From: Liolophura sinensis
Taxonomy: Eukaryota; Mollusca; Polyplacophora; Chitonida; Chitonidae
Length of the DNA: 64,000 nt
Assembly (NCBI RefSeq): GCF_032854445.1
Contig: NC_088300.1
Span: 7,070,001-7,134,000, forward strand
Reading direction: 5' to 3'
Of this stretch, positions 36,301-47,075 are shown one piece after another; positions within the stretch are counted from its first letter, which is position 1, and every line of letters begins with the position of its first letter. The translations under genes were made by a program, and so were the position numbers. The notes beneath the pieces were generated by a model that did not search any database, was not told the DNA's origin, and saw only the letters and a list, made by a program, of their open reading frames with translations.

Positions 36301-38032
36301 GCGTGTGAAAACATATGGGCCAAATGTGGAAAAATGTGTTGAGCACTCTGACTCCTTATAATGTACATCGCTAAACAAACGATGATTCAAATTAAATATA
36401 TCTAAAACATATTTTTCATTGGGTAAAGTTACTTTAAAGTTATCTGCTTGTAATTTGAAAAAAAGCTGAGAATTTTGTATTATGGTTGGTTTTTGCCAGG
36501 TTTCCGAAGCCTAAAGCTGGACGACCAGGCCTCTCTGTTACAAACAGCAGCCTACCCTATTGTCATCTTGTCCCTCTCCAAATGTTACAACTACACCACT
36601 AAACAGTTCAACTACTTCAACTACTCTGAGCAGGAGAGACAGATGATATTCCAGTACATCCCCGGTTTCCAGCCCCTCAAGGAACACTTCATCAGTACAG
36701 GTGACATGGTTACCATGCTCAAGCTAGACGACATAGAGCAACTTTTTCTGGCTGCCCTCATCTTATTAAGTCCAGGTAAGAGTCCAGGTAATCTCTTGCT
36801 GCCCATATAGACATATTATATAGTCTAGATAATGTCATCTTACACACATGTACATAGCTGAGGTAATGTCAGGTTTATCAAGATTTATTTGATCAATGTT
36901 TTACATCATACTATGGTGGAAGGAAACCGGGCAGACCCTGAGAAAAACACACATTTATCCGAAGGTTGATGGCAGACCTTCCCGCGTATGGCCGGACAGG
37001 AAGACAATATGAGCTCGACTTGAAGTTACATATATAGCTCATGTACCGCTTAGTTTCTGATATCTTCCACATTCAAGAAGCGAGATCCATTGAAATAAGT
37101 AAGGAGTTTTCTGAAATTTGGATCACAGTGTGTTGGAGTCCTTTCTGTATATAGGTGATACATGTTGGTGACATATATTTGTCGACACAAGTGATTCATG
37201 CCACAAAACAGCAGCCTGTAGAGTGGGTGTTTGGGTTAGCAAACCGGGTAAAGTTGTATGATGTAAAGTAAACCTTTAATAAACTTTTCCAAACCCTCAT
37301 TCAAGAACGCAGTTGACCAATCTTCAACAAGACAGTTGCAAATACAACTGTTTGACAACCCGATGTCCCACAAATATGGTTTGAGTGGTAAAACTTAGAA
37401 GATTGTCACTCTTTAACTTGACTTTGCAGATGAGGGCAATGTTATCGAGAAGAGCAAAGTCTGGGAGGTTCAGGAAAACATAGCAGCAGCACTACAAGAG
37501 TATGAAGAAAGTAAGGCTCCTTTTTATTTGGTTTATTATTTACTGTTAAGTAAAGCAATTTTATGAGTTCTCATTGTTGTTTTTCCAATGTTAATTTTAT
37601 CTCCTCTCCATCAACATATCTTAACCATGTGGATGAATTTTTTTGGCAAACTTAAGGGTTCCATGGGTGATGTATCTAAATTTCTCCATCATATCTTTCC
37701 ATCTAGACACCAGGTCTGGGAAATCCTCATGGGTAAGCTGTATCATCAGTTGGAAACAACCATGTACAAAGTTATGTGGATAACATGCATCTATACAACC
37801 GTGATCTGTTAATGTGCAGTTATTTTGTAAAGGAAAATTAAGAACATGAATGATGTTTTGTTTGGCAGAGACTTACGAAGATGGCGGTACAAGATTTGGT
37901 GTGTTAATCACTCGTCTGGCAGAGTTCCGGCTCATTAACCTTCAGCATCAGCAAGTGATCAGCACTGTCATCCGTGAGAACCCATCGTTTAAGGTCCCAC
38001 AACTCTTCTCGGAAATGTTTCTTTCCAGCTAA
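26511..38032 (+). CDS. 2DBD-NR: nuclear receptor with two DNA-binding domains (2DBD-NR), complete, nine coding exons
   Basis: Coding exons: 26511-27380, 27751-27892, 31240-31349, 31988-32135, 33961-34412, 34999-35122, 36500-36775, 37430-37510, 37869-38032. They sum to 2367 bases, 788 residues plus stop, with all phases compatible. Order: a long disordered A/B region (1-268), DBD1 (269 to about 337), a 14-residue linker, DBD2 (353 to about 423), a hinge of about 150 residues encoded by one exon, and a ligand-binding domain (about 575-788) with the family signature [20 protein letters not shown] and an AF-2 helix LFSEMFL at the extreme C-terminus. Both DBDs keep all eight zinc-binding cysteines. 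As a nuclear receptor it should act in the nucleus as a DNA-binding transcription factor; its ligand and target sites are unknown. Receptors with two tandem DBDs form a known but little-studied invertebrate group (reported in schistosomes, molluscs and Daphnia). An in-frame stop at 26424 and no earlier in-frame ATG support the start at 26511. Confidence 0.95.
27751..27892 (+). CDS. 2DBD-NR: 2DBD-NR coding exon 2: second zinc finger of DBD1
   Basis: Residues 291-337, starting [20 protein letters not shown]. The D-box loop is CSKSKQC; the finger finishes [14 protein letters not shown]. Acceptor CTCTTTACAG, donor AACCAG|GTCAGT, ending in phase 1. [10 protein letters not shown] departs from the usual GFFRR opening. 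Confidence 0.93.
29773..29959. mobile_element. MITE with TA target duplication, copy 1
   Basis: Terminal inverted repeats CTGTATTTCACCTAA and TTAGGTGAAATACAG, flanked by TA on each side (29771-29772, 29960-29961), as in Tc1/mariner-type elements. No transposase. The inner GATTCTGATCGATTCATCC is shared, inverted, with the copy at 32612. Confidence 0.88.
30300..30450 (-). mobile_element. SINE family A head fragment
   Basis: Minus-strand head and body: CACAACCATCTGCAGGATC, TTGAACTCACAGTGACCACA (B box region), GGCTCCTGGGTCATGGCG. The tail is missing. Confidence 0.75.
30770..30935 (+). mobile_element. diverged SINE family A
   Basis: CAGGTTCAATTCC (B box), TCCCACCATATTGCTGGC, GTATAAGTGAAATATTCTTG and ACAACAATCAAATCAAATAA. 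The head is degenerate. Confidence 0.78.
31240..31349 (+). CDS. 2DBD-NR: 2DBD-NR coding exon 3: linker and first zinc finger of DBD2
   Basis: Residues 339-374 after a split glycine codon: [14 protein letters not shown], then [22 protein letters not shown]. The P-box CEGCK+G is the canonical one of non-steroid receptors. It ends in phase 0 straight after the P-box lysine, exactly where exon 1 ends in DBD1. Acceptor ATACACTAG, donor GTAAG|GTAAAT. Confidence 0.93.
31988..32135 (+). CDS. 2DBD-NR: 2DBD-NR coding exon 4: second zinc finger of DBD2
   Basis: Residues 375-423: [18 protein letters not shown]-box CVKGGNC, then [17 protein letters not shown]. Acceptor TTTTTTCAG, donor CAGATG|GTAAGT, phase 1 as in exon 2. 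The intron just before it (about 31900-31975) has a decayed SINE-like stretch (AAAATATTCTTGTGTAAGCC). Confidence 0.93.
32612..32829. mobile_element. MITE, copy 2 (inverted relative to copy 1)
   Basis: Ends CTGTATTTCACCTAAAGTT and AACTTTAGGTGAAATACAG, right flank TA; the left TA has been lost. It lies in the intron after DBD2. TCAGAATCAAGG matches the inner part of copy 1 on the opposite strand. Confidence 0.87.
32967..33221 (+). other. 84-codon open frame inside an intron, status uncertain
   Basis: A plus-strand frame without an early ATG encodes a Cys-containing peptide ([13 protein letters not shown] near the start, [10 protein letters not shown] at its end). It lies between receptor exons 4 and 5. 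It does not join in phase to exon 4 and no domain is recognised. It may be chance or the remnant of an exon or element. Confidence 0.2.
33961..34412 (+). CDS. 2DBD-NR: 2DBD-NR coding exon 5: hinge
   Basis: Residues 425-574, a 150-residue Ser/Asn/His-rich hinge with no known domain. The first part, [20 protein letters not shown], is the basic C-terminal extension that often adds DNA contacts. Acceptor AATTATTTCAG; donor TTGCAA|GTAAGT, phase 0. Confidence 0.9.
34999..35122 (+). CDS. 2DBD-NR: 2DBD-NR coding exon 6: start of ligand-binding domain
   Basis: Residues 575-615 beginning [19 protein letters not shown] and ending [10 protein letters not shown] across the junction, the end of helix 3 and the start of the LBD signature. 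Acceptor TTGTTTCAG, donor TTCCAG|GTTATT, phase 1. Confidence 0.92.
35140..36130. repeat. ~36-bp tandem repeat in receptor intron
   Basis: About 26 imperfect copies of CATGAGGTCATGTGTTTGAA then TCAAACAGCTTTGAGC. The core GTTTGAATCAAAC is nearly self-complementary. It fills most of the intron between the two LBD exons. Confidence 0.9.
36500..36775 (+). CDS. 2DBD-NR: 2DBD-NR coding exon 7: LBD helices 4-8
   Basis: Residues 617-707: [19 protein letters not shown] completes the signature, followed by [20 protein letters not shown] and [19 protein letters not shown]. Acceptor TTTTTGCCAG, donor GTCCAG|GTAAGA, phase 1. A partly duplicated AGTCCAGGTAA 11 bases on could serve as an alternative donor. 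Confidence 0.93.
36875..37030 (-). mobile_element. diverged SINE family A
   Basis: Minus-strand tail and body: TTTATTTGATCAATGTTTTA, CTATGGTGGAAGGAAACCGG, GGCAGACCTTCCCGCGTATG. The head is lost. Confidence 0.75.
37430..37510 (+). CDS. 2DBD-NR: 2DBD-NR coding exon 8: LBD helix 9 region
   Basis: Residues 709-734, [26 protein letters not shown]. Acceptor ACTTTGCAG, donor GAAGAAA|GTAAGG, phase 1. Confidence 0.9.
37869..38032 (+). CDS. 2DBD-NR: 2DBD-NR coding exon 9: LBD helices 10-12, AF-2 and stop
   Basis: Residues 736-788: the helix 10/11 segment [19 protein letters not shown], typical of receptor dimer interfaces, then [12 protein letters not shown] and TAA. LFSEMFL fits the AF-2 pattern (hydrophobic pair, x, E, hydrophobic pair) that recruits coactivators. 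Confidence 0.93.
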
Positions 38033-38144
38033 AGATTAAAGTGCAGCAGTGTCTTCAGTGGTAATCACGTATATGTGCCTTTGTAGTGACTGTGTCACAT
38101 ATAGCATTGGATATATCATGTTCATGTTCTATAAAAGTAGTTTT

Positions 38145-38690
38145 AGTTGAGGTCAGATTTACTGCTCTCTGTCTGAGGGCATCTGGAGGTCAGGTTTACT
38201 GTGGTTGTTCTCTGTCTGAGGGCATTTAGAGGTCAGGTTTACTGTGGTGTTTGTCTCTGTGAGCACATTTGGAGGGTCAGGTTTACTATGGTGGTTGTCT
38301 GTCTGAGGTTGTTTGGAGGTCAGGTTTACTGTTACAGTTCTCTATGACAGTACTGTAACATTTATAGGGAACTTGGAGGTCAGGCTTAATGTCATAGTTC
38401 TCTGCCCGAGGGCATTTAGAGGTCAGGTTTACTGCCATAGTTCTCTGTCTGAGGGCATTTGGAGGTCAGTTTTACTGTCAGTTGTCTGTCTGAGGGCATT
38501 TGGAGGTCAGGTTCGCTGTCGTAGTTCTCTGTCAGGTTTACTGTCAGTTCTCTGTCTGAGTGCATTTGAGGGTCAGGTTCACTGTCGTAGTTCTATAACA
38601 TGTAGGGAATTTGGTGGTCAGGTTTACTGTCATAGTTCTCTGCTTGAGGGCATGTGGAGGTCAGATTTACTGTCATAGCTGTGTGAAAAA
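38145..38690. repeat. tandem repeat after the receptor stop codon
   Basis: About eleven irregular copies, 40-60 bp long, of CTGTCTGAGGGCATTTGGAG GTCAGGTTTACTGTCATAGTTCT. AGGTCA and the diverged variants around it (for example AGGTCAG) recur in every unit. Confidence 0.88.
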
Positions 38691-40555
38691 AAAGGTTTTA
38701 GGATGTCAGGCATTTGGAGGCCTGGTTCATTGACATAGCTGTAACATCTTAGAGTCTCACAACTTGCACATCTTTAATATCCTTTATTTACATATCAGTT
38801 GCCATTGTGTTATCATGGGGGATAATTACATTATGTATGATAGTGCACTTTTTATATTATAACACTAGAGAAATACCTGGATTCTTTCACAGGTGTAAGT
38901 GCTTTAGAACTTTGCAGTAGTTTTGGCTCTCGTACATATGCAGCAAGAAATTCATGAATGAAGATTACAACTGTAAAAAAGAAGGCTGGATCCAGTAGAA
39001 TTGTTCTTGTAATGTGTCTATTTATATTTTCAGAATTATTTACACAAAGTTTATATAAGAGTTGTATTAAGGGGAAAAAATACTGTAAAATATTATTAAC
39101 AGCCATACACTCGCCTTAAGACTTACATGGATATGTATATGGACAAATGTGACTAGATATGGAACTTTTGAGGATTTTATCAAAGAGATTTCACAATATA
39201 TTTATATCTAAAGGGTATGCTAAATGATTCAGCAATGCTGAGGAATGGTAGTTACTGCTAACGGTTGTTGTTGTGAAAGTTGAAATCACCTTATAAAAGG
39301 ATTCAACAATGCTGGTAAGGGGGAAAAAATGCAATTTAACACTTCTTAAATTAAACGCTCAGGAAATGAAACTTTAAAGAGGTTATACCAGAGATTGTTG
39401 GCAAAGAAGCGATTACTGTAAATCGGTCACATTTTTGCTATTATTTTAGAATATCCAGGTACGTGTAATTACCATTGACAAACATCAGCCTCTTCTGTGC
39501 ACATGGTTATACCATTCAGTAATGAAGTTTTTACAATTTATAAGGCAGGGTTGCACTATAACCTTTTAGAATTTTAGAATCATTTCAACACTATAAGTAT
39601 AACTACAGATATGAGTCTAATTTTCTCTAAAAGGCAGTAAATTTGACCTATTCTTGGAAAATAGGGAAAATTTGATTTAATTTATGACTATGTAGTTTTT
39701 ACCATAAAATCTGGTATAGCCTCCTTAAAGTAAATGTGTATGGATAATGTGGGTAACAGCTGTGAAAATGTGATTTGAATGAATTTATTGAAAAAGAAAC
39801 ATAAGTACAGTACTTACATGTAAACATATCCTTCAATTATATGTTGATATTTGATTGTTTGAATGATGACTATACAGACTATTTTGGTTATGTGAGAGAG
39901 GTCAGGTATGTGAGGGAGGTCAGGTATGTTTGAGGGCCTGGGGACCGCATGACACCTCACCTCTTGCCCTGGAAGCCTGTTGTTCTTGCTTAGAGTATGA
40001 AACCATTTATTTAAATTAGACTTTAAGGATAACTGGACAATTATATGCTGTTGAACTGCTTAGTTAATTGTCCTCAATTGCCAAATGACTGTTATAAACA
40101 TTATCATATCGTGAACTGCTTAGTACTGCAGCGGAAGCTGAAAACTGTTCATGCAGACTGCCTGGAAGTAACTGGGACAGTTCTAGTTGTACTTGTGATT
40201 GCGCTGTAATTATGAATGTTATCTGTGATACTTTTACAACTTTTAAAGTTCAGTGTATATTTAAAGGTTCACTTGCAGCAATGTACCTATGCTGTTCCTG
40301 TAGTAAGTCATTGTTGTGTCATATCCACCTCATAATATGGTCTATGACTGTGCAGCCGGTTGTGCACTAACAGTATCATGGACATACTGTACAAATCTCT
40401 CTTAGTAAATGTATGATAAAGTACATGTTGAACTGAATTTCTACAGGCACCATCGATTTATATATTTAACAGTTAAAGGTGTGTATTTTCCTGAAAATCC
40501 CCGAGTCAAAAATTGTGGAAAATATGAGAAATGAAGCAAACTTTATGATTCGTTA

Positions 40556-40586
40556 AATAAAGTTTATTGTAAATGATCAAAATAAA
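40556..40586 (+). terminator. candidate polyadenylation signals of 2DBD-NR
   Basis: AATAAA at 40556 and again at 40581. Confidence 0.45.
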
Positions 40587-40851
40587 ACTTTCCAGAAAGG
40601 CTGTACATGTAGGTCAGGTAGACAATGCCATTTGATTTAATATGCCTACATACTTGAAATGCTTCGCAAGTGGAGTCATAATGTCATTTGATTTAATATG
40701 CCTACATACTTAAGATGTTTCCCAAGTGGAGTCATCTTAAACAATATCTACTCGTAGATATTGTCGTATAAATCAGATTGTTATGTGTATACATACATGT
40801 GTTACCAAAAGTGGCCTTTTTACATGTACCTGTGTTAAGTGTTCTAGGTGT

Positions 40852-41337
40852 CTTAAAGGCAAAGACCACTCTAAAATGAAGTGTGTATCGGATGAAAGAC
40901 AGTTAAAAACTGTCCAGGAAAATAGTTGGATTTCTGTTATAGAATTTTTCTTACCGAGTAAAATTGTGTTAAAAGATCAGATTCTTTGGTAGTCTGTTGT
41001 GACCTAAAAGGTATCAATTACATTGTACGTCACATCTATACTTTTTGCCCGAAATAATTCATTTCAAGGTCAAATCAGCGAATACATTCATAGATCTATA
41101 TGTATATATTTTGTATGATGATCTGTTGCAGTCTTATGTAGCAGAAAACTTTTGTGATGTCACTGGTCCCATTGTGGTTGGAAAAGGCCACCATAGAATA
41201 AAATATTGAAATGCATTTTACCAAATGATTAAACAGATTGTAAAAAAAAAAAAAAAAAATCCAACTATTTTTCTGGACAGTTTTTAATGGTCTTTCGTCT
41301 GGTACATACTTCATTTAGTGTTGTCTTTGCCTTTAAG
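40852..41337. mobile_element. element or repeat pair with ~80-bp inverted arms
   Basis: Left arm 40852-40932 (CTTAAAGGCAAAGACCACTC to AATAGTTGGATTT) and right arm about 41258-41337 are reverse complements at roughly 88 percent. The inner part is unrelated and contains a run of 18 adenines at 41242-41259. No transposase is visible. Confidence 0.8.
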
Positions 41338-43289
41338 CATATTTACAGGATCCTAGTCAAGCTGATTCTAAAGTGATTAAGAATAAAAGACTATAATATC
41401 CTCCAAGTCCATCAGTGCTCATTATTAAAGCTGAAAATGTGATTCCTCATAAAATGTTGGCTTCATAATAAAATTATCAGTATATACCTTGAGCCTCTTG
41501 CTGTTTTTTTTTTTTTTTTTCATTGTACAGCGGTACATGCATTGTACTCTATTCAGAAATGCTTGTAAATCTTTCTGCTTCTGAGCTACGGTAGCTGCAG
41601 TTTTTACAGGTCCCTCGTCCTGCTTGCAAGCATACTCCTTGCAGTGCATGTGCCACTCTCCCCGCTTGTTTTACGTCACTGTCACCACTAACAAATTTTG
41701 TACACATATATTGTGCAATACCATGGTCAATGGGATTCATGCTAATGAGGCAGGAAGTGATGTCACAAAAAAAAAATGAAAATTCTCAACCTTTGTTTTT
41801 ATTAATTCTTGATAAATCTACATTCTCTCCATCTAAAGTATAGAGGACGCAGTATCAACGGACACCTAAAGTGATTTTGTGATTTTTTGTAGATTACAGG
41901 TCCGTACAAGGACATCAGTGATGAGACCGAGTCTAAACAAGCCCCACGTGTTGCTCAAGTTCTAGAGATCCAGCTTGTCTGGTGTTGGCAGTGCCGGAAA
42001 GCGAGCATTGTGTGATGCATGTGTTGTATGTTGAGTACGGTTGGCACAATCTCCATGCTCATACTCCTTGCAGCCATACGCTCGCTCCACATCAGTGTCT
42101 CCGCTAGATAACCTTGACCTTTGACACCTCTGCGATATACATAAGCATGTTTAGGCTTAACCTCACCACTGATATTCTCGTATGGAATAATTTAATCAGC
42201 ATTAATCAATAAAATTGATTCAGATGTTGCTTAGAATCATGTTGTGCATACTATAGATAAAGAGAATGCATGCCCATAAACAAAGAAACAAAGGTGAGGA
42301 AACTTAGTGTTTTGTTACATTACCTGCCTCATCACCATTACCCCACTGACCATGGCGTTCAAGATTTCTGTACAAAATTTGTCAGTCGGTGACAGTGATA
42401 TAAACTGAAGGAATACTCCTAAGGGCACAGGGCTAACTGTGTCAGAAGATGGGGTTGGATGACAAGTGTCAACTTTTGCTTAACTATCTAAACCACCTTC
42501 GTTCAAACCTCCGGCATTCAGTAGTTAAACAAGGGCCTGTGTTCAAAACCAGTTCCTGCAAGATCCACTGTGTCTGTGGACGTTTCTCTGTTACACAGTC
42601 AGATACAACCCAGCCACCCTGGATCAGAATGTTCTGTTGTCTCTGCCTCTTAAGCAGAAACTAATGGTAGTTTTGTATCAAGTGAAATACAACTGAACAC
42701 ACAATGAAATACCTTACAATAAGTTCATTTTCCTGAGCCTTCATGAACTTAACCTTGGCTCTTTAATCTACTTCGCATATGATCTGTTGATCACACTGGA
42801 GTACTTGGACCATTTGTCTAATTTAAGCCTTGTCTTTTACACTACTTCCCACCATATTTAAGATGATACCTTGCTTACATCATCCTCTGTTGATTGAATG
42901 AGCCATCACTTCACTACCGAACGTGTACTGCAACTGGATGGGAGTTATTTCTCCAATCCTTTATACTGACCCTGGTCTGTGTCTGGGTGGGGCATTATTT
43001 CACTATTGGCTCTGTACTCAAGAGTCCATAGTTGGCCTCATTAACCTTCAATGTCTTTGAAAATGAAAACAATACCCCCAGGTCCTGCAAAACCTTGAAA
43101 GATTAGCAAGGCCCTTAGGTCTTAGATTTTTATTTAGGCCTTCCATATTTTAGTTGATTATCCCCTCAAAGTTTGGGTGGGGAGAAGTGTACTGTGATTA
43201 GGTGGGGTATAATTTGGCTACTGACCCGGAGTCGTTACTAGGTGGGGCATCATTTACTGACACTTTCTCATGTCTGACTCCCAGCAGAT
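41338..43289. other. intergenic stretch, no gene supported
   Basis: Lies between the receptor 3' end and the repeats at 43.3 kb. Short open frames, including 42449-42664, show nothing recognisable. Confidence 0.4.
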
Positions 43290-43324
43290 ATGCACACCGT
43301 ATTGAATAGAATACACAACGTCGA

Positions 43325-43632
43325 CTGCATTATACTACATAAGCATGAAGTAATGTGCATTTTACTATGTATGTGCAAAGTGTCCTGCATTGTACTATGT
43401 GGGTATTTAGTGGTCTGCTTTACACTGGGTGGGTATTTAGTGGTTTGCATTATACTAAGAAGGCATAAAGTAGTGAGCATTTTACTATGTATGTGCAAAG
43501 TGTCCTGCATTGTACTATGTGGGTATTTAGTGGTCTGCACTGTATTTGGTGGGTATTTAGTGGTCTGCACTGTATTTGGTGGGTATTTAGTGGTCTGGAT
43601 TATGCTGGGTGAGTATACAGTTGTCTGCATCA
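43325..43632. repeat. 30-bp minisatellite
   Basis: About ten copies of GTGGGTATTTAGTGGTCTGC then ATTGTACTAT, exactly 30 bp apart at 43400-43600. Open frames on both strands (plus VVCTVFGGYL) come from the stop-free period. Confidence 0.92.
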
Positions 43633-43827
43633 CCTGAATTCCTCAACGTTTTCGCATATGAAAGAGCAACTTTCACTGCAATTTATGCACATCTATAATT
43701 GGTTGGATGGGCTAATTTCAGGACTTCACAAAAAGTATAATTTGTTCAGTCTACACAGAAAAATGTCTTCAGAATATGTCTGAATAAGCACCTTGAACAC
43801 ATGCTAAAAGATTGAAGAATTACAGTA
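43632..43827 (+). mobile_element. MITE, left member of an inverted pair
   Basis: Its own ends are imperfect inverted repeats (CTGAATTCCTCAA and TTGAAGAATTACAG). The interior (GAGCAACTTTCACTG, GGACTTCACAAAAAGTATAA, TCTACACAGAAAAATG) matches the reverse complement of 43901-44114 at about 75 percent. Confidence 0.82.
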
Positions 43828-43900
43828 CACTAGATGGGTATATAGTGGTGTACATTAGTCCAAGCAGGTTCCAAGTGGTCTACATTATACTAAATACATC

Positions 43901-44114
43901 TACTGTAATTCAATCTTTTCACATGTTAACAAGGTGTTTATTGAAGGTTATTCTCAAGGCATTATTCTGTGTAGAGTGACAAAATTATATTTTTTGTGAA
44001 GCCCTAAAATTGGCTAATCCAAACAATGTAGTTTTGTCTCTAAAATGTAATTATAACCATGCATGAATCACACTGAAAGTTGCTCTTCCATGTGTGAAAA
44101 ATTGAAGAATTAGG
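43901..44114 (-). mobile_element. MITE, right member of an inverted pair
   Basis: Ends CTGTAATTCAATCTTTTCAC and GTGTGAAAAATTGAAGAATT. It is opposite in orientation to 43632-43827. The 73-bp spacer holds two diverged units of the 30-bp array (GGGTATATAGTGGTGTACAT, CAAGTGGTCTACATTATACT). Confidence 0.82.
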
Positions 44115-47075
44115 GCAGGCAGAAAGTGTGTCTATCATCAAATATTTCATGCTCTTGAACATTAGTCAGAAAAAAACATATACCATCAAAAAATTTTGGC
44201 CAATAACCACTACTCAGAGTTTGTTTTAAGACATTTTAATTCACACCTTCTCATACATATGACATTGAACTCACCATGGGACAAAACTGCACAATAGCAT
44301 GCAGCAAGCCTTGTTAACATGGATCTGGTTATACACCCTCACAAAAACACAGATTCCAAGGTAACGAAAAAACTTGACAAATGATTGAAGATCATAGCTC
44401 TGAATCATTCTCAAGTCTTTTAATATAGTATACCTTGTTTTACGTAGAGTTATTCAAAATAAAAACTCCAATTTTCATGCGGATGAACCAAAACATACTT
44501 TTACAAACACCCTGCTCTGATCATTCTTTCTCATGGACTCAATGGTAAAATAATGACTGGAAATAATAAACATAGCAATGATGCAACTACCACATTAATT
44601 GTAAGGTGAATTAAATGATTGATGGATGGCACGTCACTAACCTATGCGAATACAATACAACTGATATATATATATAGATTTATATCTATCAACATTGGAA
44701 AATTTAAATGAAAAGTAAACACAATCAACTTTATTATTGCATTCTCTTGCAATGCTCTAAATTTTAACAACTGCTGAATATCAAATGAGGAAACATATTG
44801 CAAACTTCTTCAACCCCACATGTCATTCAGAGAAGATTTGTGCCATCATGTTGCCTTTTTCATAATCACAATATTTGAAGCTAACAAAAAGTTGTATACA
44901 TTCATTAACTGCAACCTGAAACTTTAAATGCTACAAAACAGAACCCAAAGAGTGGAACACAATTAAAAATACAAATTTATGATGGGAAAAAGTGCATCTT
45001 TCAGTGCTTTGCTTAGCACAGCATTGTACATCGTCATTTGAAAAGCAGACATGTTACCAAAATGCCACATGCATTAAAATTTTACAAAACAGGGAAGTGA
45101 ATGAAATGAACAACAAAGATGCCAAAAGGCTAGCTAAAAGCTTCAAGAAATGATACACAAGCTAAAAGCTAAAATTTCAGTTTTCAATATAAACAGAGAA
45201 TATGACATAAAAGAAAATTTCACAAAAACTGCATACAATAATGGTGATATTTTAACAATTTATACCACCAACAAGATTTGTTATGGCTTTAACAGGCAGG
45301 ATTTATAAATTGTCAAAAAAAGATTCTTTCAAAGTTCAGTTTGTAAGAAGAACACGTATCTTTTGCCATAGATGTAGATAAGGCCATAGACTAATGCTCC
45401 ACATCGCATTGCATGATGAAAGGCTGCACAGTTAGTTATGGGGGCAAAACACAAATAAGGTAATCTATCTGGTATAATAAACAGATCTCCCTATTGGTAA
45501 TGACATGCAAGGATACATCAGTTAAGTAAAATGGCCCTGTGCACTTGAATGCACACTGCCATAACTGCAAAATACAGCATTAACACACAAGTATGTCAGC
45601 TAATCAAATCCCTTCCTGTGGAAACCATAACATGATACATAAATAGAGGAGAATTAGCCACATTTCTAGTTCTTAAGATACTAAAAGAGTAAATATGACA
45701 ATGTAAGAAGTGCAATTTTGTAAAAGCTATGACATACTGCTAAAAGAAACATACAATGTCAAAAATTTGACCAATCAACTGACAAACAAGCAGACTGACA
45801 TACAGCAGCTTGTTGCAGCAAATCACAAAAATGCACAAGTGAAAGCTATCTTTCCAGCAGAGATCTACACTTGAACCTCAGTTATCTCCCTTTATACATG
45901 TCACATCAACAAGAATCAATATATTTCACAACACATACCATAACCTCTAGGGAAGGTTGAAACTGAAATATCAACAAGATAACATTTAAAATCAGTTGCA
46001 ATTTTCAAAGATAAGCCCTCAGTATTAAATGTGATTTTGCACCATTATCTGGTAACTACACACATTACTACATATTAAAGCATATACAACTTTTCTGTAA
46101 CTAGAAATTTCAACTGTTTCTGCGGAAGAAGGCAGCGAACAGCAGGTCCATTTGGATTGTATATCAGACATAATTCACTGAAACAAGATTTAGCACAGTG
46201 ACAACCACTCCATACAATGACAGAATCTGCATGTAAAATAGTTAATACTTTATGGTCAGTGCAATGTTTGTAATTCTGAATATAATTTTATCCCAAGAAG
46301 TCTAAGTGAGAGTGTTGTTATACATGACAAGAACAAATGGAAAGTATCAGTAAGAAATAATCTATTATCCAGCAAAATGCACTGGTCTATACCAGCTGCA
46401 AATTCTGTAAGGCCAGCTACCTGTTCCTGTATCATAAATCATGGGTAAACTATTTACCAGTAAACACTCTGGACTCTGATCCTAGACTGAACAAACCTGC
46501 TTGCTAACTCTGTTACGCTTTGTTTATGGTCATACAAAAAATGCATAAAACAGTCCACTTTAATTTTCTCATTGATTCTGTAACATGATGGCAATCAGAT
46601 CCAGACAACATTTAAGAAAAATGACACAAAAGTAGATTTACAAAGTTTGGTGATGGAGACATTGTAAGCTGACATGTTCAAGATTTACAGCCAGTCTGGA
46701 AGAGGAGAAAGTATGGTTAAATTGTTCAAAAAAAAAAACCCAAGCACTTGATCATCGATCTTCTCTGTGGTCTTTCCTGTTTGACCTTGAAGCTGTGTGA
46801 TATGTGCCTGCAGTGCCGAGGGCTAAAGATGATGAATTGTCAATGAAGCCACTGACTGACTGAGGATGAGATGATGAACTTAGAGCAGATGATGAACAAC
46901 AACTGACCAATGGAAGATGAGTCAGTGTCACATGATGACCACCAGGAGCAGGCTGATTCACAATGATGTTACAATACAGACATATGATGCTGATGTTCAG
47001 TCTTCCTGCTGGCGTGAAACATGACAGGAAAAGGGCACAAGTGGCAAGCTGCCACACCATTGTTACCTCCAATGT
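44115..47075 (-). other. possible long 3' UTR of APLF, otherwise unassigned
   Basis: About 3 kb of AT-rich, repeat-poor sequence immediately 3' of the APLF stop. A minus-strand AATAAA (plus TTTATT at 44730-44735) could end the transcript, but several other weak signals exist. No exon of another gene was recognised. Confidence 0.3.

Larger units (their letters stand above)
38033..40586 (+). other. probable 3' UTR of 2DBD-NR
   Basis: Two AATAAA signals sit at 40556-40561 and 40581-40586, the first close pair after the stop. The segment contains the tandem repeat at 38145-38690. The 3' end is inferred from the signals only. Confidence 0.45.

Noticed and set aside
42449-42664. 71-codon plus-strand frame as a gene
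   Set aside because: No recognisable motif and no fitting splice sites.
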